From Oceanibium sediminis (GTDB lineage: Bacteria; Pseudomonadota; Alphaproteobacteria; Rhodobacterales; Rhodobacteraceae): a stretch of 64,000 bases of DNA. Of the stretch, positions 17,824-29,238 are shown piece after piece. The stretch lies in NCBI RefSeq assembly GCF_003265325.1, contig NZ_QGNX01000002.1, positions 558,001 through 622,000 on the forward strand, written 5' to 3'. The position numbers and the translations under genes were made by a program. The notes under the pieces are model-generated. The model saw nothing but the letters and a program-made list of their open reading frames with translations, ran no database searches and was not told the DNA's origin. Numbering within the stretch: position 1 is the stretch's first letter; every line of letters begins with the position of its first letter.

Positions 17824-17845
17824 TTTGCGGAATATTCTAACGCAG
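17824..17845. promoter_or_regulatory. putative ethylmalonyl-CoA pathway operator before malyl-CoA lyase gene
   Basis: GCGGAATATTCTAACGC (17827-17843) matches the ecm motif at the GCG, AATATTCT and second GCG/CGC positions. It is 64-85 bp before the gene start, as in ccr and ecm. A weaker GTTACGC inverted copy follows about 25 bp further out. The rest of 17761-18037 holds no evident gene. Confidence 0.45.
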
Positions 17846-18037
17846 CTACGACCCTTTGAGACATTTTGTTACGCCCGTTGCGCGACCCGCCAGCCCGCCG
17901 GACGGGGGTTTAACGCGATTTTCGCCGTTTGCGCCCAGGCTTGTCGTCAGACCGGACCCCGCCCGGAACGGCTCTCAGGGCCGGGTTTCCGGAAACAAAC
18001 GGGCAGGCCCGACCGCCCCATGCACAAGGGAAATCAG

Positions 18038-18355
18038 ATGAAACATCGCATCGCCGCCCCCCTGTTCGCTGCCGCCCTGCTTGCGGGCGCATCCGCCAGC
18101 CCCGCCGCCACCTGCGGCACTCGGGCCGAGGTCGTGGACCGGCTGCGCACCGACTACGGCGAGACCCGCACCGGCGCCGGACTGAGCGGCGCCGACGGCG
18201 TGATCGAGGTCTTTGCCTCGGAAGAAAGCGGTACCTGGACGATCCTGCTGACCCGGCCAAACGGGCAAAGCTGCCTGCTGGCTGCCGGCGAAAGCTGGAT
18301 GCAGGGGCCGGTTCCGGGGCCCGGTCTGATGGCCCGTTCGGGGCAGCCGGGCTGA
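18038..18355 (+). CDS. small secreted protein of unknown function
   Basis: A 105-residue protein: MKHRIAAPLFAAALLAGASASPAA is a clear signal peptide. The mature part has a pair of cysteines (ATCGTRAEV and GQSCLLAAGE) likely to form a disulfide, and ESGTWTILLTRPNG. ATG at 18038 has a weak purine-rich leader; ATG at 18020 is an alternative. It lies divergent from the malyl-CoA lyase gene and upstream of mdh. The family is not recognised by name. Confidence 0.7.
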   Translation: MKHRIAAPLFAAALLAGASASPAATCGTRAEVVDRLRTDYGETRTGAGLSGADGVIEVFASEESGTWTILLTRPNGQSCLLAAGESWMQGPVPGPGLMARSGQPG

Positions 18356-18436
18356 TCTTGCGCCAAACGCCGCCGCCCGGGCCGTTCCGGGGGCCAGAGT
18401 GAAGCGCATGACATTGTTACAGGATTCCCCGTTTGA

Positions 18437-19501
<1,065 letters not shown>

Positions 19502-19515
19502 TACGCTTCACCCCG

Positions 19516-19547
19516 GCGGCGGCAGCGGCGAATCGCCCTGCCGCCGC
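19516..19547. terminator. GC-rich hairpin after mdh
   Basis: GCGGCGGCAG (19516-19525) pairs with CTGCCGCCGC (19538-19547), with an inner GGCG/CGCC pair around AAT. It begins 14 bp past the mdh stop. No T-tract follows, so termination efficiency is uncertain. Confidence 0.45.
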
Positions 19548-19615
19548 TGGCAGATGACCCGGCAAAGCCTAAGAATCCTGAAATATTCACAGGCTTTCGG
19601 TGCATCCCGGCATTT

Positions 19616-19646
19616 TGTGATCACACTAATTTTTTTTGTGATCACA
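19616..19646. promoter_or_regulatory. paired GTGATCAC operator upstream of sucC
   Basis: GTGATCAC at 19617-19624 and 19638-19645, start-to-start 21 bp, with a 13-bp spacer containing a T-run. The nearer site ends 141 bp before the sucC ATG. Same architecture as the pair before sdhC; the spacers share AATTT at the same position when read in the coding direction. Confidence 0.65.
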
Positions 19647-19786
19647 GCCGCGCCAAAAACCCCACATTCCCCGACTTTCCGGCTGTTTTCCTTTGCGGTC
19701 CCGCGCTGAACTGCCTAGCGTTTCCCCCGACCGCGGCAGGCCGGGCTTTGCGCCGGACTGACGCACCACAGAAAACGAGGGACGCA

Positions 19787-20980
19787 ATGAACATCCACGA
19801 GTACCAGGCCAAGCAACTTCTGAAGGAATACGGCGCCCCCGTTTCGGACGGCCGCGCGGTGTACCGTGCGGAGGAAGCCAAGTCGCAGGCCAGCGAACTC
19901 GACGGCCCGCTCTGGGTGGTCAAGGCGCAGATCCACGCGGGCGGCCGCGGCAAGGGCCACTTCAAGGAAGCCGAAGCCGGCGAAAAGGGCGGCGTGCGCC
20001 TGACCAAATCGGTCGAGGAAGCCGCCGAGGAAGCCCAGAAGATGCTCGGCCGCACGCTGGTCACGCATCAGACCGGCCCCGCCGGCAAGCAGGTCAACCG
20101 CATCTACATCGAGGACGGCTCGGGCATCGAGACGGAACTCTACCTCGCCCTGCTGGTGGATCGCGTCACCTCGCGCGTGTCCTTCGTCTGCTCGACCGAG
20201 GGCGGCATGGACATCGAGGAAGTGGCCGCGAACACCCCGGAAAAGATCCTGAGCTTCTCGGTCGATCCGGCCAGCGGCATCTCGGGCTTCCACGGCCGCC
20301 GCGTCGCCTTCGCCCTGGGGCTGAAGGGCGCGCAGGTCAAGCAGTGCGTCAAGCTGATCAACACGCTCTACAAGATGTTCATCGAGCGTGACATGGAGAT
20401 GCTGGAGATCAACCCGCTGATCGTCACCGACAAGGGCGACCTGAAGTGCCTGGACGCGAAGATGGGCTTCGATTCGAACGCGCTCTACCGCCAGCCCGCG
20501 ATCCTGGCCCTGCGCGACGAAACGGAAGAGGACCCCAAGGAACTCGCCGCGTCGAAGTTCGACCTGAACTACATCGCTCTCGATGGTGAGATCGGCTGCA
20601 TGGTCAACGGCGCGGGCCTCGCGATGGCGACGATGGACATCATCAAGCTCTATGGCGCCGAGCCCGCCAACTTCCTTGACGTGGGCGGCGGCGCCACCAC
20701 CGAGAAGGTGACCGAGGCGTTCAAGATCATCACCTCGGACCCGCAGGTGAAGGGCATCCTCGTTAACATCTTCGGCGGTATCATGCGCTGCGACGTCATC
20801 GCCGAGGGCGTGGTGACAGCCGTGAAGCAGGTCGGCCTGAAGGTGCCGCTGGTGGTCCGGCTTGAGGGCACGAACGTGGAGAAGGGCAAGGAAATCCTGA
20901 ACAACTCCGATGTCGATGTCATCGCCGCCGACGATCTGGCCGATGCCGCCGCGAAAATCGTGAAGGCCGTCAAGGGCTGA
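19787..20980 (+). CDS. sucC: succinyl-CoA synthetase, beta subunit
   Basis: ATP-grasp subunit of the enzyme that makes ATP (or GTP) from succinyl-CoA. The 397-residue protein starts [16 protein letters not shown] and has [16 protein letters not shown] (nucleotide loop), [11 protein letters not shown] (Mg-binding), and [15 protein letters not shown] and [10 protein letters not shown] in the CoA-ligase half. Full length. It lies 78 bp before sucD, the gap holding two hairpins with nearly identical stems. Confidence 0.97.
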   Translation: MNIHEYQAKQLLKEYGAPVSDGRAVYRAEEAKSQASELDGPLWVVKAQIHAGGRGKGHFKEAEAGEKGGVRLTKSVEEAAEEAQKMLGRTLVTHQTGPAGKQVNRIYIEDGSGIETELYLALLVDRVTSRVSFVCSTEGGMDIEEVAANTPEKILSFSVDPASGISGFHGRRVAFALGLKGAQVKQCVKLINTLYKMFIERDMEMLEINPLIVTDKGDLKCLDAKMGFDSNALYRQPAILALRDETEEDPKELAASKFDLNYIALDGEIGCMVNGAGLAMATMDIIKLYGAEPANFLDVGGGATTEKVTEAFKIITSDPQVKGILVNIFGGIMRCDVIAEGVVTAVKQVGLKVPLVVRLEGTNVEKGKEILNNSDVDVIAADDLADAAAKIVKAVKG

Positions 20981-20986
20981 TCCGTC

Positions 20987-21040
20987 GGGTGCGTGTCCAC
21001 ACGCACCCCCAGCGAAATTCGGTGCGTGTGGGCACGCACC
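20987..21040. repeat. tandem GGGTGCGTG/CACGCACCC hairpins between sucC and sucD
   Basis: Hairpin 1: GGGTGCGTGT (20987-20996) and ACACGCACCC (20999-21008). Hairpin 2: GGTGCGTG (21021-21028) and CACGCACC (21033-21040). The stems are almost identical. A third relative, GGGGTGCGT/ACGCACCCC, follows the FYDLN gene at 34573-34596. This looks like a family of intergenic palindromic repeats; inside an operon it may affect RNA stability or relative sucC/sucD expression. Confidence 0.6.
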
Positions 21041-21058
21041 CTACGAAGGAATGACACA

Positions 21059-21940
<882 letters not shown>

Positions 21941-21945
21941 GCCAG

Positions 21946-22419
21946 ATGAACATCATCACGGCGACAAAGACTTGCTTTCGCAAGTACATCACCTTCTCCG
22001 GGCGGGCCACCCGCTCGGAGTATTGGTGGTTTTTTGTCGCCGTGATGCTGATGAACATCGCGGCATCCCTTATCGACGGCTTCATGGGGATCACCAATCC
22101 CGAGGCGATGGGCCCGGTGGAGATGGTTGTCAGCTTTGGCGTTTTCCTGCCCATGCTGTCGGCAGCGGTACGGCGGCTGCACGACACTGGTCGCCCCGGC
22201 TTCTACGTATTGGTCCCAATCGTGTGCGGCTCCATTTCGGGAAGCCTGGTCGCACTGGCCATGCTGCAAAGCGTGCTTCTCATGCTGCTGGCCGGGTTGA
22301 TCGGGATCGCGGGTTTCGTGGTCTATATCTACTGGCTGGTCAAACCGTCGGATCCGGGCCCGAACCGCTATGGCCCGCACCCCAGCGAGCCGCAGGACTA
22401 TGGCGAGGTCTTCCAATGA
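21946..22419 (+). CDS. DUF805 membrane protein
   Basis: A 157-residue protein with the DUF805 signature FSGRATRSEYWWFF near the N-terminus, four hydrophobic segments, VRRLHDTGRPGFYVL in the middle, and LVKPSDPGPNRYGP near the end. Widely distributed membrane family of unknown function. It lies 5 bp after sucD in the suc operon. Confidence 0.88.
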   Translation: MNIITATKTCFRKYITFSGRATRSEYWWFFVAVMLMNIAASLIDGFMGITNPEAMGPVEMVVSFGVFLPMLSAAVRRLHDTGRPGFYVLVPIVCGSISGSLVALAMLQSVLLMLLAGLIGIAGFVVYIYWLVKPSDPGPNRYGPHPSEPQDYGEVFQ

Positions 22420-22453
22420 CCTGCCTGCCAGTCCAGCGGAAAGGGTGACGGCC

Positions 22454-23149
22454 ATGGTCCTCGTTTCGCACCGGCACAAGTTCATCTACCTGAAGACGAA
22501 GAAAACCGCCTCGACCTCTGTCGAGGCGTTCTTCGAACCATACTGCCTCGATGAGCCGCTGGCGGAGGTGGCCGAGTACCGCGACGAGCACATCGGCACG
22601 GCCGGCATCGTCGGCGCCCGCCGGGGCCGCGCCAAGCGCGCCGAGGCGACGTGGCACGCGCATATGTCGGCCTGGGACGCCTTCCGCGCCCTCGGGCCGC
22701 GGCGCTGGTTTTCCTATTTCAAGTTCACGACGATCCGGAACCCCTTCGAAAAGGCGGTTTCCGAGTTCCATTACGTCCACCGCAAGGACACCGGCCTGCT
22801 CTCCAGCCCGCTGGACACAAGGCGCGCGGCGTTCGAGACCTGGCTCCGCACGAAACGGCCCCTGACCGATCGCTACATCTACGCCATCGCCGGCAAGCCC
22901 GTGGTGCAGGACGTGATCCGTTTCGAGCGCCTGTCGGCGGATATCGCCCGCGTCGCCAAGCACCTGCATCTTGGGGCCGAGGGGCGTGCCGTGCCGCGCT
23001 TCAAATCCGGCGGCAACAGCCCGAAAGAGCCCTACCAGGCCTATTACTCCGACGCGACCCGCGCGCTGGTGGCCAAGGCCTACGCCCCCGAGATCGCACG
23101 CTACGGCTATCGATTCGAGCCAGAGGGGGTGCGCCATGGTGCTGGTTAG
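22454..23149 (+). CDS. sulfotransferase-family protein (tandem copy 1)
   Basis: A 231-residue protein beginning MVLVSHRHKFIYLKTKKTASTSVE, a sulfotransferase phosphosulfate-loop type (K-T-K-K-T-A-S-T), with TTIRNPFEKAVSEFHYV as the R-N-P 3'-phosphate motif. GGAAAGGG precedes the ATG at 22454. Its end overlaps the start of a related gene (23136) by 14 bp. It is located inside the suc operon between DUF805 and sucA. The acceptor is unknown. Confidence 0.78.
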   Translation: MVLVSHRHKFIYLKTKKTASTSVEAFFEPYCLDEPLAEVAEYRDEHIGTAGIVGARRGRAKRAEATWHAHMSAWDAFRALGPRRWFSYFKFTTIRNPFEKAVSEFHYVHRKDTGLLSSPLDTRRAAFETWLRTKRPLTDRYIYAIAGKPVVQDVIRFERLSADIARVAKHLHLGAEGRAVPRFKSGGNSPKEPYQAYYSDATRALVAKAYAPEIARYGYRFEPEGVRHGAG

Positions 23150-23861
23150 CCATTCCCACGAGTTCCTTTTCATCAAGACCGGCAAGACCGCCGGCACCTC
23201 GGTCGAGATGTACCTCGAACCCTTCTGCCGCCCGCCCGGCGCGCGCATCACCGAAAGGACCCGCCAGCACAAAAGCCGGTACGGGATCGTCGGCGCGCGC
23301 ATGACCGGGCACGGAAACGCCCTGACGCGGGCGCTGTTCCCGTGGCGCAACCACATGAGTGCTGCGGATATCCGCGCCCGCCTCGGCAAGCGGCGCTGGG
23401 ATCGCTATGCGCGGATCACCACGATCCGCAACCCGTTCGACAAGGCCTTGTCGCAGTACCTGTGGAAGACCCGCAGCCCGACGCCGCAGACGCCCGAAGA
23501 GCTGGCCGATTTCCGCGCAGCCTTCCTGGAGCACCTTGCATCCTACCGCGGGCTGGCCGATCACGACACCCTGCACATCGACGGCAGTTACGCGGCGACC
23601 ATGACAATCCGTTACGAGTATCTGCAAGATGACCTTGCCAAAGTGTGCCAGACACTCGACCTTGAGACCCATGGTCGCGCTTTGCCCCATACCAAACGCA
23701 CCCGCGATACGGGCGCCCGCCCGCTTGCCGCGTACTACGACCCCCGCGCGATCGACATCGTCCGCGACCGCTATGCCTGGATCTTCGAGCGCTTCGGTTA
23801 TGCGCCCGATCCAGCCGACCCGATTCCCGACCTTTCCCATGACATCACAGGAGTAGCGTGA
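23136..23861 (+). CDS. sulfotransferase-family protein (tandem copy 2)
   Basis: A 241-residue paralogue of the preceding gene: MVLVSHSHEFLFIKTGKTAGTSVE and TTIRNPFDKALSQYLWK align with it directly. The start at 23136 lies within the preceding gene. Its TGA overlaps the sucA ATG by one base (TGATG), so it is translationally coupled to sucA. Tandem duplication followed by divergence is likely. Confidence 0.78.
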   Translation: MVLVSHSHEFLFIKTGKTAGTSVEMYLEPFCRPPGARITERTRQHKSRYGIVGARMTGHGNALTRALFPWRNHMSAADIRARLGKRRWDRYARITTIRNPFDKALSQYLWKTRSPTPQTPEELADFRAAFLEHLASYRGLADHDTLHIDGSYAATMTIRYEYLQDDLAKVCQTLDLETHGRALPHTKRTRDTGARPLAAYYDPRAIDIVRDRYAWIFERFGYAPDPADPIPDLSHDITGVA

Positions 23862-26818
23862 TGACAGACCAATCGCCCAATGACGCTTTCCATTCCTCGT
23901 CCTTCCTGCAAGGACACAACGCGGAATACATGGAGCAGCTGCACGCCCGATACGCGGAAGATCCCGCATCGGTCGACGAAAGCTGGCAGCGTTTCTTTGA
24001 AAGCCTGGCCGAGGACAGCGGCGATGTCAGACGCGAAGCCGCAGGCCCGTCCTGGGCCCGCGCCGACTGGCCGATGCAGCCCAATGACGACCTGACCGCC
24101 GCGCTCGACGGGCAATGGGGCCCGGACCCCGCGGCATCGGCTGAGAAGAAGATCTCCACCAAGGCGGCGGCGGCCGGGGTGTCGCTGTCGGACGCACAGG
24201 TCCAGCGCGCCGTCACCGACAGCCTGCGCGCCCTGATGATCATCCGCGCCTACCGGATCCGGGGCCACCTGGCCGCCGACCTGGACCCGCTGAACCTGAA
24301 GGACCCGGTGGAACACCCGGAGCTTGACCCGAAGTCCTACGGTTTCACCGAATCCGACATGGACCGCCCGATCTTCATCGACAACGTCCTGGGCCTGGAA
24401 ACCGCCTCGCTGCGCGAGATCATCGCGATCCTGAAGCGCACCTACTGCGGCACCTTCGCGTTGCAGTACATGCACATCTCCAACCCGACGGAAGCGGCCT
24501 GGCTGAAAGAGCGGATCGAAGGCTACGGCAAGGAAATCGCCTTCACCCGCGAAGGGCGCAAGGCGATCCTGAACAAGATGGTCGAGGCCGAGGGCTTCGA
24601 GAAGTTCCTGCACGTCAAGTACACCGGCACCAAGCGCTTCGGCCTGGACGGGGGCGAGGCGCTGATCCCCGCGATGGAGCAGATCATCAAGCGCGGCGGC
24701 AACCTCGGCGTGCGCGAGATCATCGTCGGCATGCCCCACCGTGGCCGCCTGTCGGTGCTGGCCAACGTCATGGGCAAGCCCTATCGCGCGATCTTCAACG
24801 AATTCCAGGGCGGCAGCTTCAAGCCGGACGAAGTGGAAGGCTCGGGGGACGTGAAGTACCACCTCGGCGCGTCCTCGGACCGGGAATTCGACGGCAATTC
24901 CGTTCACCTCAGCCTGACGGCCAACCCCTCCCACCTGGAGGCGGTGAACCCCGTCGTTTTGGGCAAGGCGCGCGCCAAGCAGGAACAGCTGAACGATGAC
25001 GAGCGTACCGCCGTGCTGCCCGTGCTGCTGCACGGCGACGCGGCTTTCGCCGGTCAGGGCGTCGTGGCCGAGTGTTTCGGCCTGTCCGGGCTGCGCGGGC
25101 ACCGCACCGGCGGCACCATGCATATCATCGTCAACAACCAGATCGGCTTCACCACCAGCCCGCACAACTCGCGCTCGTCGCCCTATCCGACGGACATCGC
25201 GCTGATGGTCGAGGCGCCGATCTTCCACGTGAACGGCGACGATCCCGAAGCCGTGGTCCACGCAGCGAAGGTAGCGACCGAGTTCCGCCAGATGTTCCAC
25301 AAGGACGTGGTCATCGACATCTTCTGCTATCGCCGCTTCGGTCACAACGAGGGGGATGAACCGATGTTCACCCAGCCCCTCATGTACAAGGCGATCAAGA
25401 AGCAGAAGACCTCGCTCCAGATCTACACCGAGCGTCTGATCCGCGACGGGCTGATCCCCGAGGGCGAGATCGAGGACATGAAGGCCGCCTTCCAAGCCCA
25501 CCTGAACGAGGAGTTCGAGGCCGGCAAGGATTACCGCCCCAACAAGGCGGACTGGCTGGACGGCCGCTGGTCGCACCTCGACAAGGAGGGCGAGAAGTAC
25601 CAGCGCGGCAAGACAGCTGTACCGCTGAAGACCCTGAAGGAGGTCGGCGCCGCGCTGACCCGCCTGCCGGAGGGCTACAAGCCCCATCGCACGGTGGAAC
25701 GGATGCTCGGCACCAAGAAGGAAATGATCGACAGCGGAACCGGGATCGACTGGGCCACGGCCGAGGCGCTGGCCTTCGGCACGCTGGCGCTCGAAGGGTA
25801 CCCGGTCCGCCTATCGGGCCAGGATGTGACCCGCGGCACCTTCTCTCAGCGCCATTCCGGGATCATCGACCAGGAAACGGAGGAGCGTTACCTGCCGCTC
25901 AACCATATCCGCACCGGGCAGGCGCAGTATGAAGTCGTCGACTCCATGCTGTCGGAATACGCAGTGCTCGGGTTCGAGTACGGCTATTCGCTGGCCGAGC
26001 CGAACGCGCTGACCCTGTGGGAAGCGCAGTTCGGGGATTTCGCCAACGGTGCGCAAATCATGATCGACCAGTTCATCAGCTCGGGCGAGAAGAAGTGGCT
26101 GCGGATGTCCGGCCTCGTCATGTTGCTGCCCCACGGCTACGAAGGCCAGGGCCCCGAGCATTCCTCTGCCCGGCTGGAACGCTTCTTGCAGATGTGTGCC
26201 GAGGACAACTGGATCGTCGCGAACTGCACGACCCCGGCGAACTACTTCCACATCCTGCGCCGACAATTGCACCGCTCTTTCCGTAAGCCGCTGGTGATGA
26301 TGACCCCGAAGTCGCTGCTGCGCCACAAGCTGGCGGTCAGCAAGCTGGACGAGATGTCCAACGGGTCCAGCTTCCACCGCGTGCTGTGGGACGACGCGCA
26401 GCACGGCAACTCGGACACGGTTCTGAAGGCGGACGACAAGATCAAGCGTGTCGTCATCTGCTCGGGCAAGGTCTACTACGACCTGCTGGCCGCCCGCGAT
26501 GAACAGGGGCTGGACGACGTCTATCTTCTGCGGCTTGAGCAGTTCTATCCCTTCCCGGCGCAAAGCCTGGTGAAGGAGCTGAAGCGCTTCCTGAAGGCGG
26601 AGGTCGTCTGGTGCCAGGAAGAGCCGAAGAACCAGGGCGGCTGGAGCTTCGTGGAACCGAACATCGAATGGGTCCTTGGCCGTATCAAGGCCAAGACCAA
26701 GCGCCCGGTCTATGCCGGACGCGCCGCGGCGGCCTCGCCCGCCACGGGACTCGCAAAAAGCCACAAGGCACAACAGGACGCGCTGGTGAATGAAGCGCTG
26801 ACCGGTGGGAAGGACTGA
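23861..26818 (+). CDS. sucA: 2-oxoglutarate dehydrogenase E1 component
   Basis: Thiamine diphosphate-dependent decarboxylation of 2-oxoglutarate. The 985-residue protein has the N-terminal [20 protein letters not shown] segment, [15 protein letters not shown] near residue 293, the ThDP-binding [10 protein letters not shown] near 459 and [11 protein letters not shown]. The C-terminal half has [12 protein letters not shown] near the end. ATG at 23861 has AGGAG 8-9 nt upstream. Coupled to the upstream sulfotransferase and followed, 4 bp later, by sucB. Confidence 0.97.
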   Translation: MTDQSPNDAFHSSSFLQGHNAEYMEQLHARYAEDPASVDESWQRFFESLAEDSGDVRREAAGPSWARADWPMQPNDDLTAALDGQWGPDPAASAEKKISTKAAAAGVSLSDAQVQRAVTDSLRALMIIRAYRIRGHLAADLDPLNLKDPVEHPELDPKSYGFTESDMDRPIFIDNVLGLETASLREIIAILKRTYCGTFALQYMHISNPTEAAWLKERIEGYGKEIAFTREGRKAILNKMVEAEGFEKFLHVKYTGTKRFGLDGGEALIPAMEQIIKRGGNLGVREIIVGMPHRGRLSVLANVMGKPYRAIFNEFQGGSFKPDEVEGSGDVKYHLGASSDREFDGNSVHLSLTANPSHLEAVNPVVLGKARAKQEQLNDDERTAVLPVLLHGDAAFAGQGVVAECFGLSGLRGHRTGGTMHIIVNNQIGFTTSPHNSRSSPYPTDIALMVEAPIFHVNGDDPEAVVHAAKVATEFRQMFHKDVVIDIFCYRRFGHNEGDEPMFTQPLMYKAIKKQKTSLQIYTERLIRDGLIPEGEIEDMKAAFQAHLNEEFEAGKDYRPNKADWLDGRWSHLDKEGEKYQRGKTAVPLKTLKEVGAALTRLPEGYKPHRTVERMLGTKKEMIDSGTGIDWATAEALAFGTLALEGYPVRLSGQDVTRGTFSQRHSGIIDQETEERYLPLNHIRTGQAQYEVVDSMLSEYAVLGFEYGYSLAEPNALTLWEAQFGDFANGAQIMIDQFISSGEKKWLRMSGLVMLLPHGYEGQGPEHSSARLERFLQMCAEDNWIVANCTTPANYFHILRRQLHRSFRKPLVMMTPKSLLRHKLAVSKLDEMSNGSSFHRVLWDDAQHGNSDTVLKADDKIKRVVICSGKVYYDLLAARDEQGLDDVYLLRLEQFYPFPAQSLVKELKRFLKAEVVWCQEEPKNQGGWSFVEPNIEWVLGRIKAKTKRPVYAGRAAAASPATGLAKSHKAQQDALVNEALTGGKD

Positions 26819-26822
26819 CAAT

Positions 26823-28343
26823 ATGGCCGAGATCCGCGTACCGACGCTGGGCGAAAGCGTAACCGAGGCAACCGTCGCGACCTGGTTCAAGAAACCGGGC
26901 GACGCCGTGGCGGTGGACGAAATGCTCTGCGAGCTGGAAACCGACAAGGTAACGGTGGAGGTCCCCTCCTCCGTGGCCGGCGTGCTTGAGGAAATCGTCG
27001 CCCCCGAAGGCGAAACCGTGGGCGTCGACGCCCTGCTCGCCAACGTCAAGGAAGGCGCTTCGGCCGCTGCCGCCACCGAGCAGGCCAGCGCTCCGAAGGA
27101 GGCCGCTCCGAGTCAAGCCGAAGCCAAGGGCGAAGCGTCCACCCTCAAAGTCATGGTGCCTGCCCTTGGGGAAAGCGTCAGCGAAGCGACCGTTTCCACC
27201 TGGTTCAAGAAGGTGGGCGACGCCGTCACCGCAGACGAGATGCTGTGCGAATTGGAAACCGACAAGGTCTCCGTCGAGGTGCCAGCCCCCTCCTCCGGCG
27301 TGCTCAGCGAAATCCTGGCCCCCGATGGCGCCACGGTTCAGGCCGGCGGCGAACTGGCCGTGATCGCGGAATCGGGCGCTGCTGTGGGCAAGCCGGCCGA
27401 AAGCGCCGAGGCTCCCATGGCCGAGAGCACCGGCGGCAAGGATATCGAGCACGCCCCCTCGGCCAAGAAGCTGATGCAGGAAAAGGGCCTGAGCCCCGAT
27501 CAACTGACCGGCACCGGAAAGGACGGGCGGATCATGAAGGAAGACGTCCAGCGCGGCCCCACCGCCAAGCCCGCCGCCGCTGCGCCCGCGCCCACGCCGC
27601 AGCCCGCCGCCGTGCCCCGCGGCCCGGTATCGGCCGACGATGCCGCGCGCGAGGAACGGGTCAAGATGACCCGCCTGCGCCAAACCATCGCGCGCCGTCT
27701 GAAGGACAGCCAGAACACCGCCGCCATGCTGACCACCTACAACGAGGTGGACATGACCGAGGTGATGGGCCTGCGCAACGAGTACAAGGACCTTTTCCTG
27801 AAGAAACACGGCGTGAAGCTGGGCTTCATGTCCTTCTTCACCAAGGCCTGTATCCACGCACTGCACGAAGTGCCCGAGGTGAACGCCGAAATCGACGGCA
27901 CCGACGTGGTGTACAAGAACTACGTCCACATGGGTATCGCCGCGGGCACGCCCACGGGCCTTGTCGTGCCGGTGATCCGGGACGCGCACCTGATGTCCTT
28001 CGCCCAGATCGAGAAGGAAATCGCCGAGAAGGGCGCACGCGCCCGTGACGGCAAGCTGTCCATGGCCGAGATGCAGGGCGGGTCGTTCACCATCTCCAAC
28101 GGTGGTGTCTACGGCTCGCTCATGTCCTCGCCGATCCTGAACCCGCCGCAGTCCGGTATCCTGGGCATGCACAAGATCCAGGAACGGCCCATGGCGATCA
28201 ATGGCCAGGTGGTGATCCGCCCGATGATGTACCTCGCGCTCAGCTACGATCACCGCATCGTGGACGGCAAGGGCGCGGTGACCTTCCTCGTCCGCGTCAA
28301 GGAAGCGCTCGAGGATCCGCGCCGGCTGCTGATGGACCTGTGA
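26823..28343 (+). CDS. sucB: dihydrolipoyl succinyltransferase (E2) with two lipoyl domains
   Basis: Transfers succinyl groups to CoA in the 2-oxoglutarate dehydrogenase complex. The 506-residue protein has two lipoyl domains with ETDKV lysines at residues 42 and 148. An Ala/Pro/Lys linker and an E3-binding domain ([20 protein letters not shown], about 213-232) follow. The catalytic domain ends [13 protein letters not shown] (His about 477). Many SucB proteins have one lipoyl domain, so this is the longer form. Start at 26823 fits [12 protein letters not shown]. Confidence 0.96.
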   Translation: MAEIRVPTLGESVTEATVATWFKKPGDAVAVDEMLCELETDKVTVEVPSSVAGVLEEIVAPEGETVGVDALLANVKEGASAAAATEQASAPKEAAPSQAEAKGEASTLKVMVPALGESVSEATVSTWFKKVGDAVTADEMLCELETDKVSVEVPAPSSGVLSEILAPDGATVQAGGELAVIAESGAAVGKPAESAEAPMAESTGGKDIEHAPSAKKLMQEKGLSPDQLTGTGKDGRIMKEDVQRGPTAKPAAAAPAPTPQPAAVPRGPVSADDAAREERVKMTRLRQTIARRLKDSQNTAAMLTTYNEVDMTEVMGLRNEYKDLFLKKHGVKLGFMSFFTKACIHALHEVPEVNAEIDGTDVVYKNYVHMGIAAGTPTGLVVPVIRDAHLMSFAQIEKEIAEKGARARDGKLSMAEMQGGSFTISNGGVYGSLMSSPILNPPQSGILGMHKIQERPMAINGQVVIRPMMYLALSYDHRIVDGKGAVTFLVRVKEALEDPRRLLMDL

Positions 28344-28366
28344 TGGATGGGGCGAACCCCATCCAT
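28343..28366. terminator. hairpin between sucB and a convergent small gene
   Basis: ATGGATGGGG (28343-28352), loop CGAA, CCCCATCCAT (28357-28366): a perfect 10-bp stem directly at the sucB stop and 4 bp from the stop of the opposite-strand YHYH gene. It may act in both directions; there is no T-tract. Confidence 0.5.
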
Positions 28367-28370
28367 GAGA

Positions 28371-28511
28371 TCAGCGATGGCAGTGATACGTGCCGTCGCT
28401 GGTCTTGTTGTGGCACCCCTGACTGTTAAGGCCGCCGCCATGCGCGGCGGCCATCTGGGGGGCAATGACGAAAACGGCGAAAACCAGGGCAGTGGTAAAA
28501 AAATGTCTCAA
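28371..28511 (-). CDS. small secreted YHYH-type protein (TTG start)
   Basis: A 46-residue protein: TTG start at 28511 with GGAGAG 5 nt upstream, a signal peptide (RHFFTTALVFAVFVIAPQMAAA), then HGGGLNSQGCHNKTSDGTYHCHR. The His/Cys pattern H-G-G-x-x-x-x-x-G-C-H...YHCH is that of YHYH-domain proteins, which look like small extracytoplasmic metal or nuclease-like modules. Too short and with a non-ATG start, it is easily missed. It is convergent with sucB. Confidence 0.7.
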   Translation of the reverse strand: MRHFFTTALVFAVFVIAPQMAAAHGGGLNSQGCHNKTSDGTYHCHR

Positions 28512-28601
28512 AGGTCTCTCCTTCAATGAATAGGAGCGTTAACCTTTGTAAAGGAATCCGGCGGCATTGAGACCGCGACGCAGGAAAAACAGGGCCAAGA
28601 T

Positions 28602-28865
28602 TTGACTCAGCACGATCCCGCCATCCTTCGGAGCCAGATGCAGGAGACCACCCGGCGCGCGCTGATCTTCTGGGCGGTGGCGCTTGCGGGGGCGATCGGC
28701 ATCGTCCTGTGGACGGGGCAGCACCACTGGCTACCGCTGGCCGCGGGGCTTGTGGCACTGATCTCGCTCGGAGTGATCGCCCTTAACTGGTCGGCGATGC
28801 GCAAACGGGTTGCCGCCGCCGAAGCCGCCGCGGATCGCACAGCCCGTGCCGGGGATGCCCCATGA
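28602..28865 (+). CDS. small two-helix membrane protein
   Basis: Up to 87 residues (TTG at 28602) or 75 residues from ATG at 28638, which has GGAG 4 nt before it. Two hydrophobic segments (LIFWAVALAGAIGIVLW and LPLAAGLVALISLGVIAL) are followed by a basic/alanine-rich tail. No family recognised. It lies between the YHYH gene and a small opposite-strand gene. Confidence 0.5.
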   Translation: MTQHDPAILRSQMQETTRRALIFWAVALAGAIGIVLWTGQHHWLPLAAGLVALISLGVIALNWSAMRKRVAAAEAAADRTARAGDAP

Positions 28866-28898
28866 TCGCGGCACGCGCGCTATCAGGACGCTGCGACC

Positions 28899-29063
28899 TC
28901 AGTCGGCAGAGGCCGCACACAGAATCGGCTCGCGACCGCGCTGGCGCGCCTGCTGGGCTTCCAACTGCGCAGCCCGCAACCGGCGGGAATGAAACGAAAA
29001 TGCCGCCACGGCAAGAATGGCCAGAAACGCGACCGAACCAGGTACAAAGAGATCTACAGCCAT
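28899..29063 (-). CDS. 54-residue single-helix membrane protein
   Basis: MAVDLFVPGSVAFLAILAV opens a single N-terminal transmembrane helix, followed by a basic, helical tail (HSRRLRAAQLEAQQARQRGRE) ending ILCAASAD. A strong GGAGG lies 8 nt before the ATG at 29063, which is the main reason to accept it. Its layout resembles small assembly factors such as CcmD, but no ccm genes are near and no family is claimed. Confidence 0.55.
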   Translation of the reverse strand: MAVDLFVPGSVAFLAILAVAAFSFHSRRLRAAQLEAQQARQRGREPILCAASAD

Positions 29064-29238
29064 TACAACGCCCTCCAACTTGGTTAACGCAGGCCAGAAT
29101 ATGGGCCGCGTTGGGCAGGCTTAAGGCAGAAAAAGATCAAACCAAGGCAGGCGGCGCCGCGTTGCGCTGCCAGACCTACTCACCACAATCCGGCCCGCGG
29201 GTTTGCGCGCGGCCATGCAACTGACAGGAGCCTGATCC

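Noticed and set aside
23798-25687. Minus-strand open frame of 629 codons over sucA
   Set aside because: Antisense shadow of sucA; typical low-complexity GC-rich translation.
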